DNA of 30,263 nucleotides, taken from contig JBLHXN010000033.1 in NCBI GenBank assembly GCA_047630355.1, positions 1-30,263 on the forward strand, given 5' to 3'. The DNA comes from JANQUM01 sp047630355. GTDB lineage: Bacteria > Bacteroidota > Bacteroidia > Cytophagales > Spirosomataceae. Positions 14,894 through 23,641 of this stretch are shown one piece after another. Under the pieces are notes generated by a model. It was not told where the DNA came from. It worked only from the letters and a program-made list of their open reading frames with translations, and made no database searches. Every line of letters starts with the position of its first letter. Position 1 is the stretch's first letter. The translations under genes were made by a program, and so were the position numbers.

Positions 14894-15685
14894 ATGGAAT
14901 ACCTTGGTTATTTTCTGGCTCTTTTCATCGGGGTCACGCTCGGTACCATTGGAGCCGGCGGAGCTATTCTGACCATTACGGTGCTGGTTTATATTCTCGG
15001 CTTCTCTCCCATCGAAGCAACTACTTATTCACTCGTAATTGTTGGGATATCAGCATTTGTTGGCTCAATTGACTATTTCCGCAAAGGATTAGTAGATCTG
15101 AAGAAAGGGCTTTTCTTTTCGTTCCCAGCATTCGTGATGGTGTTTATCATGCGAAAATATGTACTTCCCTCTTTACCAGAAGTCATTTATCAAAGCAGCT
15201 CGTTTACACTTTCAAAAGATTTGCTGGTCATGGTTATTTTTGCTCTGCTGATGATTGGGGCTTCTTACTCCATGATTGTGAGCCGCAAAAGAGCCATTGA
15301 GCTTACCAAGCAAGACGTGAATTATTGGTTGATATTTATAGAAGGTTTGATTGTGGGAGCTCTAACGGGCTTCGTGGGAGCTGGCGGCGGTTTTATGATT
15401 ATTCCGGCGTTGGTATTATTCGCAAAACTACCGATGAAAAAAGCCGTCGGGACTTCGTTAGTGATTATTACCATCAACTCGGCGTTTGGTGCCATCGGTG
15501 ATTTTTCGGCGGGGGTTGAAATGGACTGGGATTTTCTTGTAAAATTTGTCGGGTTCACGACAATAGGCGTACTACTTGGCGGTAGATTTTCTAAATCAAT
15601 TGACGGTGAGCGTCTAAAACCAGCCTTCGGTTGGTTTGTATTGACAATGGGCGTTTGGATACTGATAAAAGAAACACTTCTATGA
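14894..15685 (+). CDS. TauE/SafE-family membrane transporter (263 aa)
   Basis: This integral membrane protein has about eight hydrophobic segments and the two-fold repeat of the family: GTIGAGGAILTITVLVYILG near the N-terminus and GFVGAGGGFMIIPALVLF in the second half, each followed by a conserved KKA.GTSL or EATTYSL stretch. Family members export sulfite, sulfoacetate or related anions in bacteria that degrade taurine, but most are uncharacterised, so the substrate here is open. It follows the LOG-family gene by 22 nt. The protein is unrelated in detail to the HCVGMCGP-type protein at 27331-28044, although both carry the same broad family name. Confidence 0.88.
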   Translation: MEYLGYFLALFIGVTLGTIGAGGAILTITVLVYILGFSPIEATTYSLVIVGISAFVGSIDYFRKGLVDLKKGLFFSFPAFVMVFIMRKYVLPSLPEVIYQSSSFTLSKDLLVMVIFALLMIGASYSMIVSRKRAIELTKQDVNYWLIFIEGLIVGALTGFVGAGGGFMIIPALVLFAKLPMKKAVGTSLVIITINSAFGAIGDFSAGVEMDWDFLVKFVGFTTIGVLLGGRFSKSIDGERLKPAFGWFVLTMGVWILIKETLL

Positions 15686-15756
15686 CGCAAATCATCGGAT
15701 AACCGACTACAATTCGCGACCTTTGTGTACTGCCTAACATAATTCGAACTATCCGT

Positions 15757-16137
15757 ATGAATAACATTGTAGCCGCTCTAAAAACCAAATGCCCTCGCTG
15801 CCACGCAGGGAATCTATTTCTAAAAGACAATCCGTACGCTTGGGGTGATATGATGACAATGCATACGCATTGCTCGCACTGTGGCATACGTTATGAGCGG
15901 GAAGCAGGTTTTTTTTACGGAGCTATGTACATTAGTTACGCCATAAATATCGCCTTGTTTGTAACTGCTACCGTCGGGTATTATTTATTCCTGAAACCGT
16001 TTGTTAACTGGAAGTGGTACATACTTAGTTATGTGGCTTTGACAATAATGCTTAGTCCCGTTATTTTTCGGTTATCCCGCTCTATTTGGTTATCAATCAT
16101 GACGAAATACGACCCCGAAAAAAGAAGTGTAATCTAA
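15757..16137 (+). CDS. DUF983 membrane protein with zinc-ribbon-like N-terminus (126 aa)
   Basis: Two CxxC knuckles, C12/C15 (KCPRCHAGNLF) and C39/C42 (HCSHCGIRYERE), are followed by GFFYGAMYISYAIN and two hydrophobic helices (about 57-82 and 90-112). That is the full layout of DUF983 proteins, a small family common in Bacteroidota and Alphaproteobacteria, where they often lie near respiratory genes. The cysteines suggest zinc or another metal, but no reaction is known. A 71-nt gap separates it from the TauE/SafE gene and it probably has its own promoter. Confidence 0.88.
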   Translation: MNNIVAALKTKCPRCHAGNLFLKDNPYAWGDMMTMHTHCSHCGIRYEREAGFFYGAMYISYAINIALFVTATVGYYLFLKPFVNWKWYILSYVALTIMLSPVIFRLSRSIWLSIMTKYDPEKRSVI

Positions 16138-16151
16138 TTTTGGATGTTTGT

Positions 16152-16167
16152 CGCGATAGCTATCGGG
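16152..16167. repeat. Palindromic intergenic repeat with CGATAGCTATCG core
   Basis: A perfect 12-bp palindrome CGATAGCTATCG (16154-16165) with matching outer bases lies in the 98-nt gap between the DUF983 gene and mazG. Similar GATAGCTATCGGG-type palindromes are, from memory, scattered between genes in Bacteroidota genomes. Confidence 0.6.
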
Positions 16168-16235
16168 ATAATGCTCGATTTTGGGGAAATTTAATATAGC
16201 TCCTGCCTTCTAACTACCTAATTCCTAGCAGCAAA

Positions 16236-17051
16236 ATGTCTCACAAACTTCCCCTTCCGATTGATAAAAACAAAGCCGACGCCATGATGGCGTTCAGCCG
16301 TTTACTCAACATTATGGACGAACTGCGGGAACAATGCCCGTGGGATAAAAAGCAAACCACCGAAAGCCTGCGTCATTTAACCATTGAGGAAACGTACGAA
16401 CTTTCGGATGCGATTTTAGAGAACAGCCCCGAAGATATTAGAAAAGAGCTCGGAGATTTAATGTTACACTTAGTCTTTTACGCCCGAATTGGGTCAGAGA
16501 ACGGTGATTTTGATATTACGGACGTACTCCACGGAATTTGCGAGAAACTGATTTCAAGGCACCCGCATATTTACGGAGATGTAAAAGTAGCGGACGCGGA
16601 AGAGGTAAAGAAAAACTGGGAACAGCTTAAATTGAAAGAAGGCAACAAGTCGGTTCTTTCGGGCGTACCCGTTTCGTTACCAGCGTTGGTAAAGTCGATG
16701 CGGATTCAGGAAAAAGCCCGTGGCGTGGGTTTCGACTGGGAAGATAAAACCGAAGTCTGGAAAAAAGTAGAAGAAGAAATCTCGGAATTTAAAGAACATT
16801 TCAACGTCGAAAATGGCGAAATAACCAACGCAGAAGCCGCCGAAGATGAATTTGGCGACGTACTTTTCTCGTTGGTAAACTACGCCCGCTTTGCCGGAAT
16901 AAACCCCGAAACAGCGTTAGAACGTACGAACAAAAAGTTTATCAAACGCTTTCAGTACCTCGAAGCAAAAGCGGACGAACTCGGAAAGAAATTACAAGAT
17001 ATGACCCTCGCCGAGATGGACGTGTTCTGGGAAGAGGCAAAAAGAACATAA
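16236..17051 (+). CDS. mazG: Nucleoside triphosphate pyrophosphohydrolase MazG
   Basis: The protein hydrolyses (d)NTPs to monophosphates and pyrophosphate, cleaning nucleotide pools. It carries two tandem MazG domains. The first has the metal-binding set EETYE (51-55) and ELGDLMLH (E71, D74); the second, starting around KARGVGFDWEDKTEVWKKVEEEI, has E.EF and EDEFGDVLFSLVNYARF. CPWDKKQTTESLRHLTIEETYEL is the classic MazG entry. Length 271 aa is normal. Transcription ends at the strong terminator 17076-17107. A frame and motifs without defects make this a secure call. Confidence 0.95.
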   Translation: MSHKLPLPIDKNKADAMMAFSRLLNIMDELREQCPWDKKQTTESLRHLTIEETYELSDAILENSPEDIRKELGDLMLHLVFYARIGSENGDFDITDVLHGICEKLISRHPHIYGDVKVADAEEVKKNWEQLKLKEGNKSVLSGVPVSLPALVKSMRIQEKARGVGFDWEDKTEVWKKVEEEISEFKEHFNVENGEITNAEAAEDEFGDVLFSLVNYARFAGINPETALERTNKKFIKRFQYLEAKADELGKKLQDMTLAEMDVFWEEAKRT

Positions 17052-17075
17052 ATCAGCAGAAAACTTCATATCTAA

Positions 17076-17107
17076 AAACCCACGACTTCATGGAGCCGTG
17101 GGTTTTC
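17076..17107 (+). terminator. Terminator downstream of mazG
   Basis: AAAACCCACG and CGTGGGTTTT form a perfect 10-bp stem with a 12-nt loop, followed by CTTTT on the plus strand, 24 nt after the mazG stop codon. Its A-rich left arm could also serve the convergent AraC-type gene from the other side. Confidence 0.85.
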
Positions 17108-17159
17108 TTTTATCGTGAACGTTTACCCGTTGTCTCTCTCCCGACAGACAGTATATCCA

Positions 17160-18083
17160 TTAATTAATCAACAAAGATTCTCTACGACGCATCTTGCCGG
17201 CAGGAATTCCAAACATCATTTTGAAGCGTCGGCAGAAGTAGGCGGTGTCTTTATAACCTACTTCCGCACCAATGGCACGAATGCTTTTCTTCGAGGTGCG
17301 AAGTAAATTTACGGCCGCTTCCATGCGTTGGTATTCGATGTAATCCTGCGGGTTTATTCCCGTTAACATCTTAAAATACTGCCCCACGTAGTCTTCCGAA
17401 ACGTTGGCTACATTTGCTAGTTGTTTATTCGATAAATCACCGTCGATATTGTCTTTGATATACGTAAAAATATCAATCAACCGCGGATCTTTAAAGTACG
17501 TACTGTTAGTAGCTAATTGCTCCACAAACAGTTGATTTTCAAGAATATGCCGAACAATTTCGATAACAATTTCTTCGGTTTTGTTAGCAATCACTCTTCC
17601 CCGACCAGGCATATCCGAAACATCTTCAATCAGAATATCTTTTATCAGACGAGCCAGCTTTTCGTTATTCTTTATAAAGAACGGCGGAATGTCCAGAGAA
17701 TTGAAGAAATTGACCGAATCAAATACCTTCGCTTCAAAAGCAACCAAGCCGATTGAGTTCTTCACCTTTCCGATTTCCTCGGGCTTATAAGTGGCATCAA
17801 AGTAATACTCCCGACGAGTCATAAACTCTTCGAAACTAACTTTTTTCGCTTCGCCCGAACCGTACGTAATAGTACTTGCTTTTCCACCCGGGATAAAAAG
17901 CAAATCACCAGCTTCAACCTTTTCCTCAACGCTCGAAACCTTTACATCACCGTCGTAAAGAATAAGAATAGTGTTCTCTACGTCGTAGAAGTTTTTGATT
18001 TCAACGGGTTGCAAAATGTTTATATGCCGTGATTTTGCAAATTTCACGCCCAGTGATTCTATAATTTTATTATAATCTTCCAT
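17160..18083 (-). CDS. AraC-family regulator with cupin-like sensor domain (307 aa)
   Basis: The N-terminal half holds a cupin-like beta barrel (ILILYDGDVKVSSVEEKVEAGDLLFIPGG, about 42-75). The C-terminal part (about 205-302) is an AraC-type double helix-turn-helix: LSNKQLANVANVSEDYVGQYFK is helix-turn-helix 1 and IRAIGAEVGYKDTAYFCRRFK is helix-turn-helix 2, with GINPQDYIEYQRM between them. I chose the ATG at 18083; a TTG at 18131 would add only a short basic leader. The gene is a single unit, convergent with mazG across a shared terminator. Its ligand and targets are not evident. The next gene upstream (acyl-CoA dehydrogenase) has its own terminator, so no operon is seen. Confidence 0.88.
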   Translation of the reverse strand: MEDYNKIIESLGVKFAKSRHINILQPVEIKNFYDVENTILILYDGDVKVSSVEEKVEAGDLLFIPGGKASTITYGSGEAKKVSFEEFMTRREYYFDATYKPEEIGKVKNSIGLVAFEAKVFDSVNFFNSLDIPPFFIKNNEKLARLIKDILIEDVSDMPGRGRVIANKTEEIVIEIVRHILENQLFVEQLATNSTYFKDPRLIDIFTYIKDNIDGDLSNKQLANVANVSEDYVGQYFKMLTGINPQDYIEYQRMEAAVNLLRTSKKSIRAIGAEVGYKDTAYFCRRFKMMFGIPAGKMRRRESLLIN

Positions 18084-18311
18084 GAGTAGTTTGTAATGTC
18101 TGTATTTTCGTTTTACCGTAGTATTGTACAAAACTAATAATTAAACGATGACAATCAAAACACATAGGTTGTACTAATGTTCCTTTTGTCACACATTTAA
18201 CATCAAATATCAAACCATATCTTGAAATAATCTAAATGTAAAGAATGTATTATTCATACACACAGATGTTATTAACTATTAAAAAACTAAGAATTTGCTT
18301 TTTTTCAACAA

Positions 18312-18336
18312 AAAAAGGCTCAAAAGGAGCCTTTTT
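18312..18336 (-). terminator. Terminator of the acyl-CoA dehydrogenase gene
   Basis: AAAAAGGCTC and GAGCCTTTTT form a perfect 10-bp stem with a 5-nt loop, and on the minus strand the stem ends in a run of T. It begins 21 nt past the stop codon at 18358. Confidence 0.85.
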
Positions 18337-18357
18337 AGAGTACAATAATAAATTAGA

Positions 18358-19521
18358 TTACTTCAATATTTCGCGGGCAATTACCAGTTTCTGAATTTCA
18401 GAAGTGCCTTCGTAAATCTGCGTAATTTTAGCATCACGCATTAATCTTTCTACGTGATATTCTTTTACGTAACCATATCCTCCGTGAACCTGAACAGCTT
18501 CTGTAGTTGTCCACATTGCTACGTCAGAGGCGTAAAGCTTTGCCATAGCAGCAGCTTCTACGTAATCTTTTCCTTCGTCTTTCATTCGAGCGGCACGATA
18601 TACCAATAGCCTAGCGGCTTCAATGCGGGTACGCATATCGGCAAGTTTAAATTGAATAGCTTGGTGGTGGGAAATTGGTTTGCCAAAAGTTTTACGCTCT
18701 TTTGAATATTTCACGGCTAACTCGTAAGCTCCCGACGCAATTCCTAACGCCTGAGCCGCAATTCCGATGCGGCCACCGTTTAGCGTAGTCATGGCAAATT
18801 TGAAACCAAAGCCATCGTCTCCGATACGATTTTCTTTCGGAACTTTTACATCAGTAAACATTAGTGAATGCGTATCCGACGAACGGATTCCCATCTTTTC
18901 TTCCTTTTTGCCAATCACAAACCCGTCAAGACCCTTTTCAACAATTAAACAGTTAATTCCGCGGTGTTTTGCTTCAGCGTTTGTTTGGGCAACTACTAAA
19001 CATACCTCCGAACTTTCACCGTTTGTAATCCAGTTTTTTGTTCCGTTTACTAAATAATGGTCGCCTTTATCTTCGGCGGTAGTATGCTGTGACGTAGCGT
19101 CAGAACCCGCTTCCGGCTCAGAAAGGCAGAACGCTCCGATTATTTCGCCGGTTGCCAAACGGGTCAGGTATTTCTGCTTCTGCTCTTCAGTTCCAAATGT
19201 TTCTAAACCCCAACAAACGAGCGAGTTATTTACCGACATAATCACCGAAGCAGACGCATCTACTTTCGAGATTTCTTCCATCGCAATTACGTAGCTGATT
19301 GTATCCATTCCGCCTCCGCCGTATTCCGGCGAAACCATCATGCCCATAAAACCGAGCTCACCCATCATTTTCACTTGTTCGGTCGGGAATTTTTCGTGCT
19401 TGTCGCGTTCAATTACACCGGGCAACAATTCGTTTTGAGCAAAATCACGAGCGGCTTCCTGAACTGCTAAATGCTCTTCGGTGAGGTTAAAGTTTATTCC
19501 TTCTACAATTGCTGATGCCAT
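18358..19521 (-). CDS. Acyl-CoA dehydrogenase (short- or medium-chain type, 387 aa)
   Basis: A flavoenzyme that oxidises acyl-CoA to trans-2-enoyl-CoA and passes electrons to an electron-transfer flavoprotein. The N-terminal helical domain is followed by the flavin motif AFCLSEPEAGSDA (about 130-142) and WITNGE. Later come RKTFGKPISHHQAIQFKLADM, VQVHGGYGYVKEYHVERLMRDAK and the catalytic base E371 in YEGTSEIQ. The position of the Glu in the YEGT motif is as in short- and medium-chain and butyryl-CoA dehydrogenases, not as in isovaleryl or long-chain enzymes. Exact chain length cannot be read off. No beta-oxidation partner gene is adjacent. The ATG at 19521 (MASAIVEGINFNLTEEH) is the natural start. 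Confidence 0.95.
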   Translation of the reverse strand: MASAIVEGINFNLTEEHLAVQEAARDFAQNELLPGVIERDKHEKFPTEQVKMMGELGFMGMMVSPEYGGGGMDTISYVIAMEEISKVDASASVIMSVNNSLVCWGLETFGTEEQKQKYLTRLATGEIIGAFCLSEPEAGSDATSQHTTAEDKGDHYLVNGTKNWITNGESSEVCLVVAQTNAEAKHRGINCLIVEKGLDGFVIGKKEEKMGIRSSDTHSLMFTDVKVPKENRIGDDGFGFKFAMTTLNGGRIGIAAQALGIASGAYELAVKYSKERKTFGKPISHHQAIQFKLADMRTRIEAARLLVYRAARMKDEGKDYVEAAAMAKLYASDVAMWTTTEAVQVHGGYGYVKEYHVERLMRDAKITQIYEGTSEIQKLVIAREILK

Positions 19522-19741
19522 TTTAGTATGCTGATTATTAATTAGTTATAAAATTGTCTCTACTTGGTTAAACGTAACGGAGAAATGTATTGTTCAAAAG
19601 TAAAATATTTGAAAATAGTATGCAAGCATAACATTAATAAAGCTTTTTGAACGATAAATACACAGGTTATGTCGCACCTGCTTTGGATTATAAAACGAAG
19701 TTAAATAGCTTTGACTTTCACAGCACCCATAATTTAGTTCT

Positions 19742-20974
19742 ATGTCCCGCATATTTATCCTTCTTCTCGTAGCGAGTATTTTCTCTTGCCGTTCAGCAAA
19801 ATTACCAAAAAGTGTCACAATCGATACCGAGTTAATGAACAAAGCAGACGAACTCGCCCAACGTTATATCATTACTGACGGTCACGTAGATTTGCCCTAC
19901 CGTTTGAAAGTCAAAAATTTCCAGTTGGAGCGTGAATACGTTGGCATTCCGGTGCAATCTGAAGACGGAGATTTTGATTTTGTTCGGGCAAAGCAGGGCG
20001 GATTAGACGCTCCGTTTATGTCAATTTATATTCCGGCAACTTACGAACCCGAAGGGGCAAAAGCTCTTGCCGATACCTTAATAACGATGGTAAAATGGAT
20101 TGCCGAAAATAACACCGATAAGTTTATGGTGGCAAAATCACCCGCAGAAGTTCAGACGACGAAAGCAGCGGGAAAAATTGCGTTACCGATGGGAATGGAA
20201 AACGGTTCGCCCATTTCAAAACTCGAAGACGTAGCTTATTTCAAAAAGCAGGGCATCAGTTATATAACACTTACGCACTCCAAAGTCAACCAAATCTGTG
20301 ATTCTTCTTACGATACTACCCGTGTCTGGAACGGCCTCAGCCCATTTGGTTACGAAATAGTTGACGAAATGACGAAGCAAGGAATCATGATTGACATTTC
20401 GCACGTGTCAGACAGTACTTTCTGGGATGTAGTAAAAGTTTCGCCCGTTCCGGTAATTGCCTCGCACTCTTCGGCTCGTAAATTTACGCTCGGTTTTGAA
20501 CGAAATATGGCGGACGATATGATTCAGGAAATGAAAGTCAATAACGGCGTTATTATGATAAACTTCGGTTCTACTTTTCTGGATGGCGAAGTAGCGATAA
20601 AACGCAAGGAGATGCAGGCAAAGCTCGGTGCCGTATTAGCGAAAGAAGGATTAACCTTCCGTGATGATGCTGCCAAACCATTTATCGAGAAATTTCTGAA
20701 AACTAACCCAATGGCGTTTGCCGATATTGAAATCGTTGCTGATCACATTGACCACGTTGTGAAATTAGCAGGAATTGACCACGTTGGATTCGGCTCTGAT
20801 TTTGACGGCGTGGGTGATAGCTTACCGACCGGATTAAAAGACGTAGCCGATTATCCGAACCTAATCTACACGCTGCTTGTACGTGGTTATTCAGAAAGCG
20901 ACATTGAGAAAGTTTGCTCGGGAAACCTATTCCGGGTTTGGAACGAAGTAATTGCTTACGCCGAAACACATTAA
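19742..20974 (+). CDS. M19-family membrane dipeptidase, lipoprotein (410 aa)
   Basis: A zinc peptidase that cleaves dipeptides, likely in the periplasm. The N-terminus is a lipoprotein signal (IFILLLVASIFSC, lipidated C16). Family M19 metal and substrate residues are visible: HVDLPYR (H49, D51), MENGSPI (Glu ligand), the two His ligands in MIDISHVSD and IASHSSAR, and the Asp in GFGSDFDG. Length and order fit renal dipeptidase-like bacterial enzymes (PepD-type lipoproteins). The gene is divergent from the acyl-CoA dehydrogenase gene with a 220-nt gap and ends at a hairpin shared with the convergent phhA gene. Confidence 0.93.
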   Translation: MSRIFILLLVASIFSCRSAKLPKSVTIDTELMNKADELAQRYIITDGHVDLPYRLKVKNFQLEREYVGIPVQSEDGDFDFVRAKQGGLDAPFMSIYIPATYEPEGAKALADTLITMVKWIAENNTDKFMVAKSPAEVQTTKAAGKIALPMGMENGSPISKLEDVAYFKKQGISYITLTHSKVNQICDSSYDTTRVWNGLSPFGYEIVDEMTKQGIMIDISHVSDSTFWDVVKVSPVPVIASHSSARKFTLGFERNMADDMIQEMKVNNGVIMINFGSTFLDGEVAIKRKEMQAKLGAVLAKEGLTFRDDAAKPFIEKFLKTNPMAFADIEIVADHIDHVVKLAGIDHVGFGSDFDGVGDSLPTGLKDVADYPNLIYTLLVRGYSESDIEKVCSGNLFRVWNEVIAYAETH

Positions 20975-20982
20975 TAATAAAT

Positions 20983-21028
20983 AAACCTATGAGGTTTGAA
21001 GGCGAATGCTTGCAGATCTTATAGGTTT
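20983..21028 (+). terminator. Hairpin between dipeptidase and phenylalanine hydroxylase genes
   Basis: AAACCTAT (20983-20990) and ATAGGTTT (21021-21028) form an 8-bp stem with a long loop, and TTGTATTT follows on the plus strand. A smaller AAACCT-atg-AGGTTT hairpin is nested in its left part. It lies between convergent genes, so it may serve both; the loop is long, hence moderate confidence. Confidence 0.55.
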
Positions 21029-21039
21029 TGTATTTCAAA

Positions 21040-21780
21040 TTAGGCAACCACCTTAATTCCCTTTAAAACCTCTTCCACTTCCAGCAACGAGTTATACAAT
21101 TGCTCGTAAGATTCAATAATAAAGTATTGCCTCTGAAATTCGTCAATTTTAACTTCGGTTTGCATGATTTCAGCAACGTTGTAGTTTATCCGTTTCGGAA
21201 CGTCGCTGAATAGACTATATTGACTTTCTCCGCTTGAAGAAAGGATTCCGCCACCGTAAATTTTCACTTTCCCGCCTTCCCGAATTAACCCGAATTCTAC
21301 CGTGTACCAATAGAGCCGCTGGAGTTGTGAAGTGGCTTCTTCGTCTTCAATATATTTCAGGGCAATTTTACTGAGTTTCGCCAGAAAGTCGCAGAAAGCC
21401 TGATTTGTCAACAACGGAACGTGTCCGAATGTATCGTGAAACATGTCAGGTTCTTCTAAATAATCGAGTTGCTTTTCGGTGCGTAGCCAGGTTGATGAAG
21501 GAAATTTCCGATTTGCCATTAGTTTAAAGAAATCTTCGACCGGAATCAACCCTGGAACTACCACTACTTCCCAACCCGTTATTTCCCGCAAGCAAGGGTT
21601 CAACTCAGTTATAAAGTTCGGAATGCGTTCTGAGGTGAGTCCCGCCAGTTCAACTCCTTCGATATAGGCTTCACTTGCCAAGTCGGGTAATTGGTTTATT
21701 TGACGGTCGAAAAGCAATGCCCACACGTATTGATCATGTTTGGTATAATTTTCGTAAGCTTGAATAGATAAGTCGGTCAT
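21040..21780 (-). CDS. phhA: Phenylalanine 4-monooxygenase
   Basis: The protein hydroxylates phenylalanine to tyrosine using tetrahydrobiopterin and O2. The catalytic core of aromatic amino acid hydroxylases is intact: PDMFHDTFGHVPLL gives iron ligands H115 and H120, and YWYTVEFGLI gives E162. VVPGLIP (about 75-81) and SSTWLR are the usual pterin and substrate region. At 246 aa it has the bacterial length, without an ACT regulatory domain. The start at 21780 is supported by the compact N-terminus. No pterin recycling gene (phhB) is adjacent. Tyrosine or tryptophan hydroxylase activity is less likely in bacteria. Confidence 0.93.
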   Translation of the reverse strand: MTDLSIQAYENYTKHDQYVWALLFDRQINQLPDLASEAYIEGVELAGLTSERIPNFITELNPCLREITGWEVVVVPGLIPVEDFFKLMANRKFPSSTWLRTEKQLDYLEEPDMFHDTFGHVPLLTNQAFCDFLAKLSKIALKYIEDEEATSQLQRLYWYTVEFGLIREGGKVKIYGGGILSSSGESQYSLFSDVPKRINYNVAEIMQTEVKIDEFQRQYFIIESYEQLYNSLLEVEEVLKGIKVVA

Positions 21781-21935
21781 TTAATGGTTGTCTTGACAAT
21801 AATTGTTACACTAAATTATTGCAACGTTTTCATAAAATCAATTAATTACGTTCTTTTTAAAAAAGAAAGTGTTGTCTAACTGAGAAGTACCCAAAAACCG
21901 TTTGGTTTACGTCATTGTTTATAACCCAAAAATAT

Positions 21936-22817
21936 ATGTTTGTAGAAGCTATCGAATCTGTTGATAAATTTACCCGACCTATTTATAGCCTGACCCGCAC
22001 GTACGGTGGCACGATTTCGGGAGGTACAGGAACCATGTTTTTTGTGAACGATGAAGGCGTGGCTGTTACCTGTAAACACATTGCCCAACTCATTATTCAG
22101 GCAAATCAGGTAAACGAAACGTACGCCAAATTTTCTCAGGAACGAAAAAACCTGAAACAAGGTGGAAAATACTGGGAAGCCCTCGCCGAATTGGAAGCAA
22201 GGTACAATTACACGCCCAACTCACTCATTCAGATAAAATTGAATTACTTTAAAGCGTTTGATACCATCAGTACCATGCAACTCCATTTGCACGGAACACT
22301 CGATTTAGCAATTATCGAATTTCAGGGTTTTAAAGAAAAACGGTACAGCTCTCACGCCGAGTTTGTAAGCAATAAGGATTTGGTAAAACAAGGACGCTAC
22401 CTCTGCCGCTTGGGTTATCCATTTCCCGAATTCACGAACTACCAATTGAACAAACAAACCGACGATATTGAATGGACAGAAACCGGAAATCCGAACACGC
22501 CCCGCTTCCCGATTGACGGCATTATTACACGTTTTGTGGGTGACGGAAAACAAGTTGTTTCGATTGAAATGAGTACGCCGGGCTTGCGTGGACAAAGCGG
22601 CGGACCACTTTTTGATACCGATGGCAAAATTTACGGAATGCAATTCCTGACAAGTCATTACCATCTCGGTTTTGACATGCAGGAAAAGGAAGTGATGATA
22701 AACGGCGTTCCGACAAATATCTCGAATTACCCGTTTCTGCACGTCGGGTGGTGCGTACACGTTGATAGGATTCGCGATTTTTTGGACGAAAAGAAAATCA
22801 CCTACTTTAATTCCTGA
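21936..22817 (+). CDS. Trypsin-like serine protease, apparently cytoplasmic (293 aa)
   Basis: A chymotrypsin-fold protease with a full His-Asp-Ser triad: H48 (AVTCKHIAQ), D123 (TLDLAIIEF) and S221 (GLRGQSGGPLFD). There is no signal peptide and no PDZ domain, so it is not a normal DegP. I chose the ATG at 21936 because the extension to a TTG at 21915 adds only seven residues. A 40-residue charged insert (about 58-100) sits between the His and Asp segments. The gene ends only 10 nt from the convergent coaD gene and stands alone otherwise. Its substrate is unknown. The cysteine before KHI and a possible phosphotransfer or signalling role are not supported by anything else. Confidence 0.82.
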   Translation: MFVEAIESVDKFTRPIYSLTRTYGGTISGGTGTMFFVNDEGVAVTCKHIAQLIIQANQVNETYAKFSQERKNLKQGGKYWEALAELEARYNYTPNSLIQIKLNYFKAFDTISTMQLHLHGTLDLAIIEFQGFKEKRYSSHAEFVSNKDLVKQGRYLCRLGYPFPEFTNYQLNKQTDDIEWTETGNPNTPRFPIDGIITRFVGDGKQVVSIEMSTPGLRGQSGGPLFDTDGKIYGMQFLTSHYHLGFDMQEKEVMINGVPTNISNYPFLHVGWCVHVDRIRDFLDEKKITYFNS

Positions 22818-22827
22818 ATCACGAAAC

Positions 22828-23307
22828 CTACTGCACCTTCTCCACAAGTTTCTCCAACGGATAAGGCAAATAAGCACTAATATCCGCTCCGTAGCGGTGG
22901 AGTTCCCGCACGATGGTTGAGCTGATTGGGGCGTAATTCGGTGAGGTAATCAGGAATACCGTTTCGAGCCCTTCAACTAACTGACGATTTACTTGCGAAA
23001 TCGTGTTTTCATATTCAAAATCCGTCGTGTTACGTAAACCACGGAGAATAAAATTTGCTCCTTGTTCCACGGCGATATCGGCGGTGAGGTCATCGTACTG
23101 AACTACTTTCACGCGGGGGTCATCGTTAAAAGCTCCGCGAATTATCTCTTCCATTATTTCTAACGAGAAATAACGTTTCTTAGAGGTATTCGTACCAATT
23201 CCGATAATAATTTCGTCAAAAAACTTTAATCCACGCTCCACAATATCGGCGTGACCTTTCGTGAATGGATCAAAAGAACCAGGGAAAAATGCAACGCGTT
23301 TGCTCAT
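22828..23307 (-). CDS. coaD: Phosphopantetheine adenylyltransferase
   Basis: It transfers AMP from ATP to 4'-phosphopantetheine, the fourth step of coenzyme A synthesis. The nucleotidyltransferase signature GSFDPFTKGH (10-19) starts the protein. The rest of the CoaD pattern follows: ERGLKFFDEIIIGIGTN, QGANFILRGLRNTTDFEYE, and the ISST-type loop in YAPISSTIVREL. Length (159 aa) is normal. It is transcribed from the divergent region 23308-23641 that it shares with the TerC-like gene. Confidence 0.96.
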   Translation of the reverse strand: MSKRVAFFPGSFDPFTKGHADIVERGLKFFDEIIIGIGTNTSKKRYFSLEIMEEIIRGAFNDDPRVKVVQYDDLTADIAVEQGANFILRGLRNTTDFEYENTISQVNRQLVEGLETVFLITSPNYAPISSTIVRELHRYGADISAYLPYPLEKLVEKVQ

Positions 23308-23641
23308 AATTTGATGGTCGGAATAGTTTATACGTAAATATTGAAGAATAATTGCTTAAAACCAAAAGTGCTCCATTTGTGCAAGCAGGTTTTTGATTAG
23401 AATTCGTTATGACTTTTGAATATGCGAAATAAACCAACGCACTCATTACGTTATGAATCGGGTTGAAAAATGGCAAATAATAGAACGTTTTTTTTCGTAT
23501 ATCAATTACAATAACAGATCGATTTTTGGCTTCGATTATCATTTCTCGATTTTATAAACCAATTTTGCACTCCAAAATCGTGTATTTACGGTCAGTATTA
23601 TTTCTGTGAATATCACCGTCCCAAAGATTTTATAGAAGATT
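23308..23641. other. Intergenic region between coaD and the TerC-like gene, no gene seen
   Basis: The 334-nt AT-rich divergent region contains no credible gene; a 90-codon open frame across it on the minus strand has biased and unlikely composition. A 7-bp inverted repeat, CGATTTT (23547-23553) and AAAATCG (23574-23580), lies about 60 nt ahead of the TerC-like start. I do not see the conserved elements of a yybP-ykoY manganese riboswitch, which often precedes TerC/Alx genes in other phyla. Confidence 0.6.

Noticed and set aside
23270..23542. 90-codon open frame on the minus strand between coaD and the TerC-like gene
   Set aside because: Its composition looks random, it overlaps the start of coaD and it has no family resemblance.
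23400..23641. yybP-ykoY manganese riboswitch ahead of the TerC-like gene
   Set aside because: I see only a 7-bp inverted repeat, not the conserved riboswitch loops.
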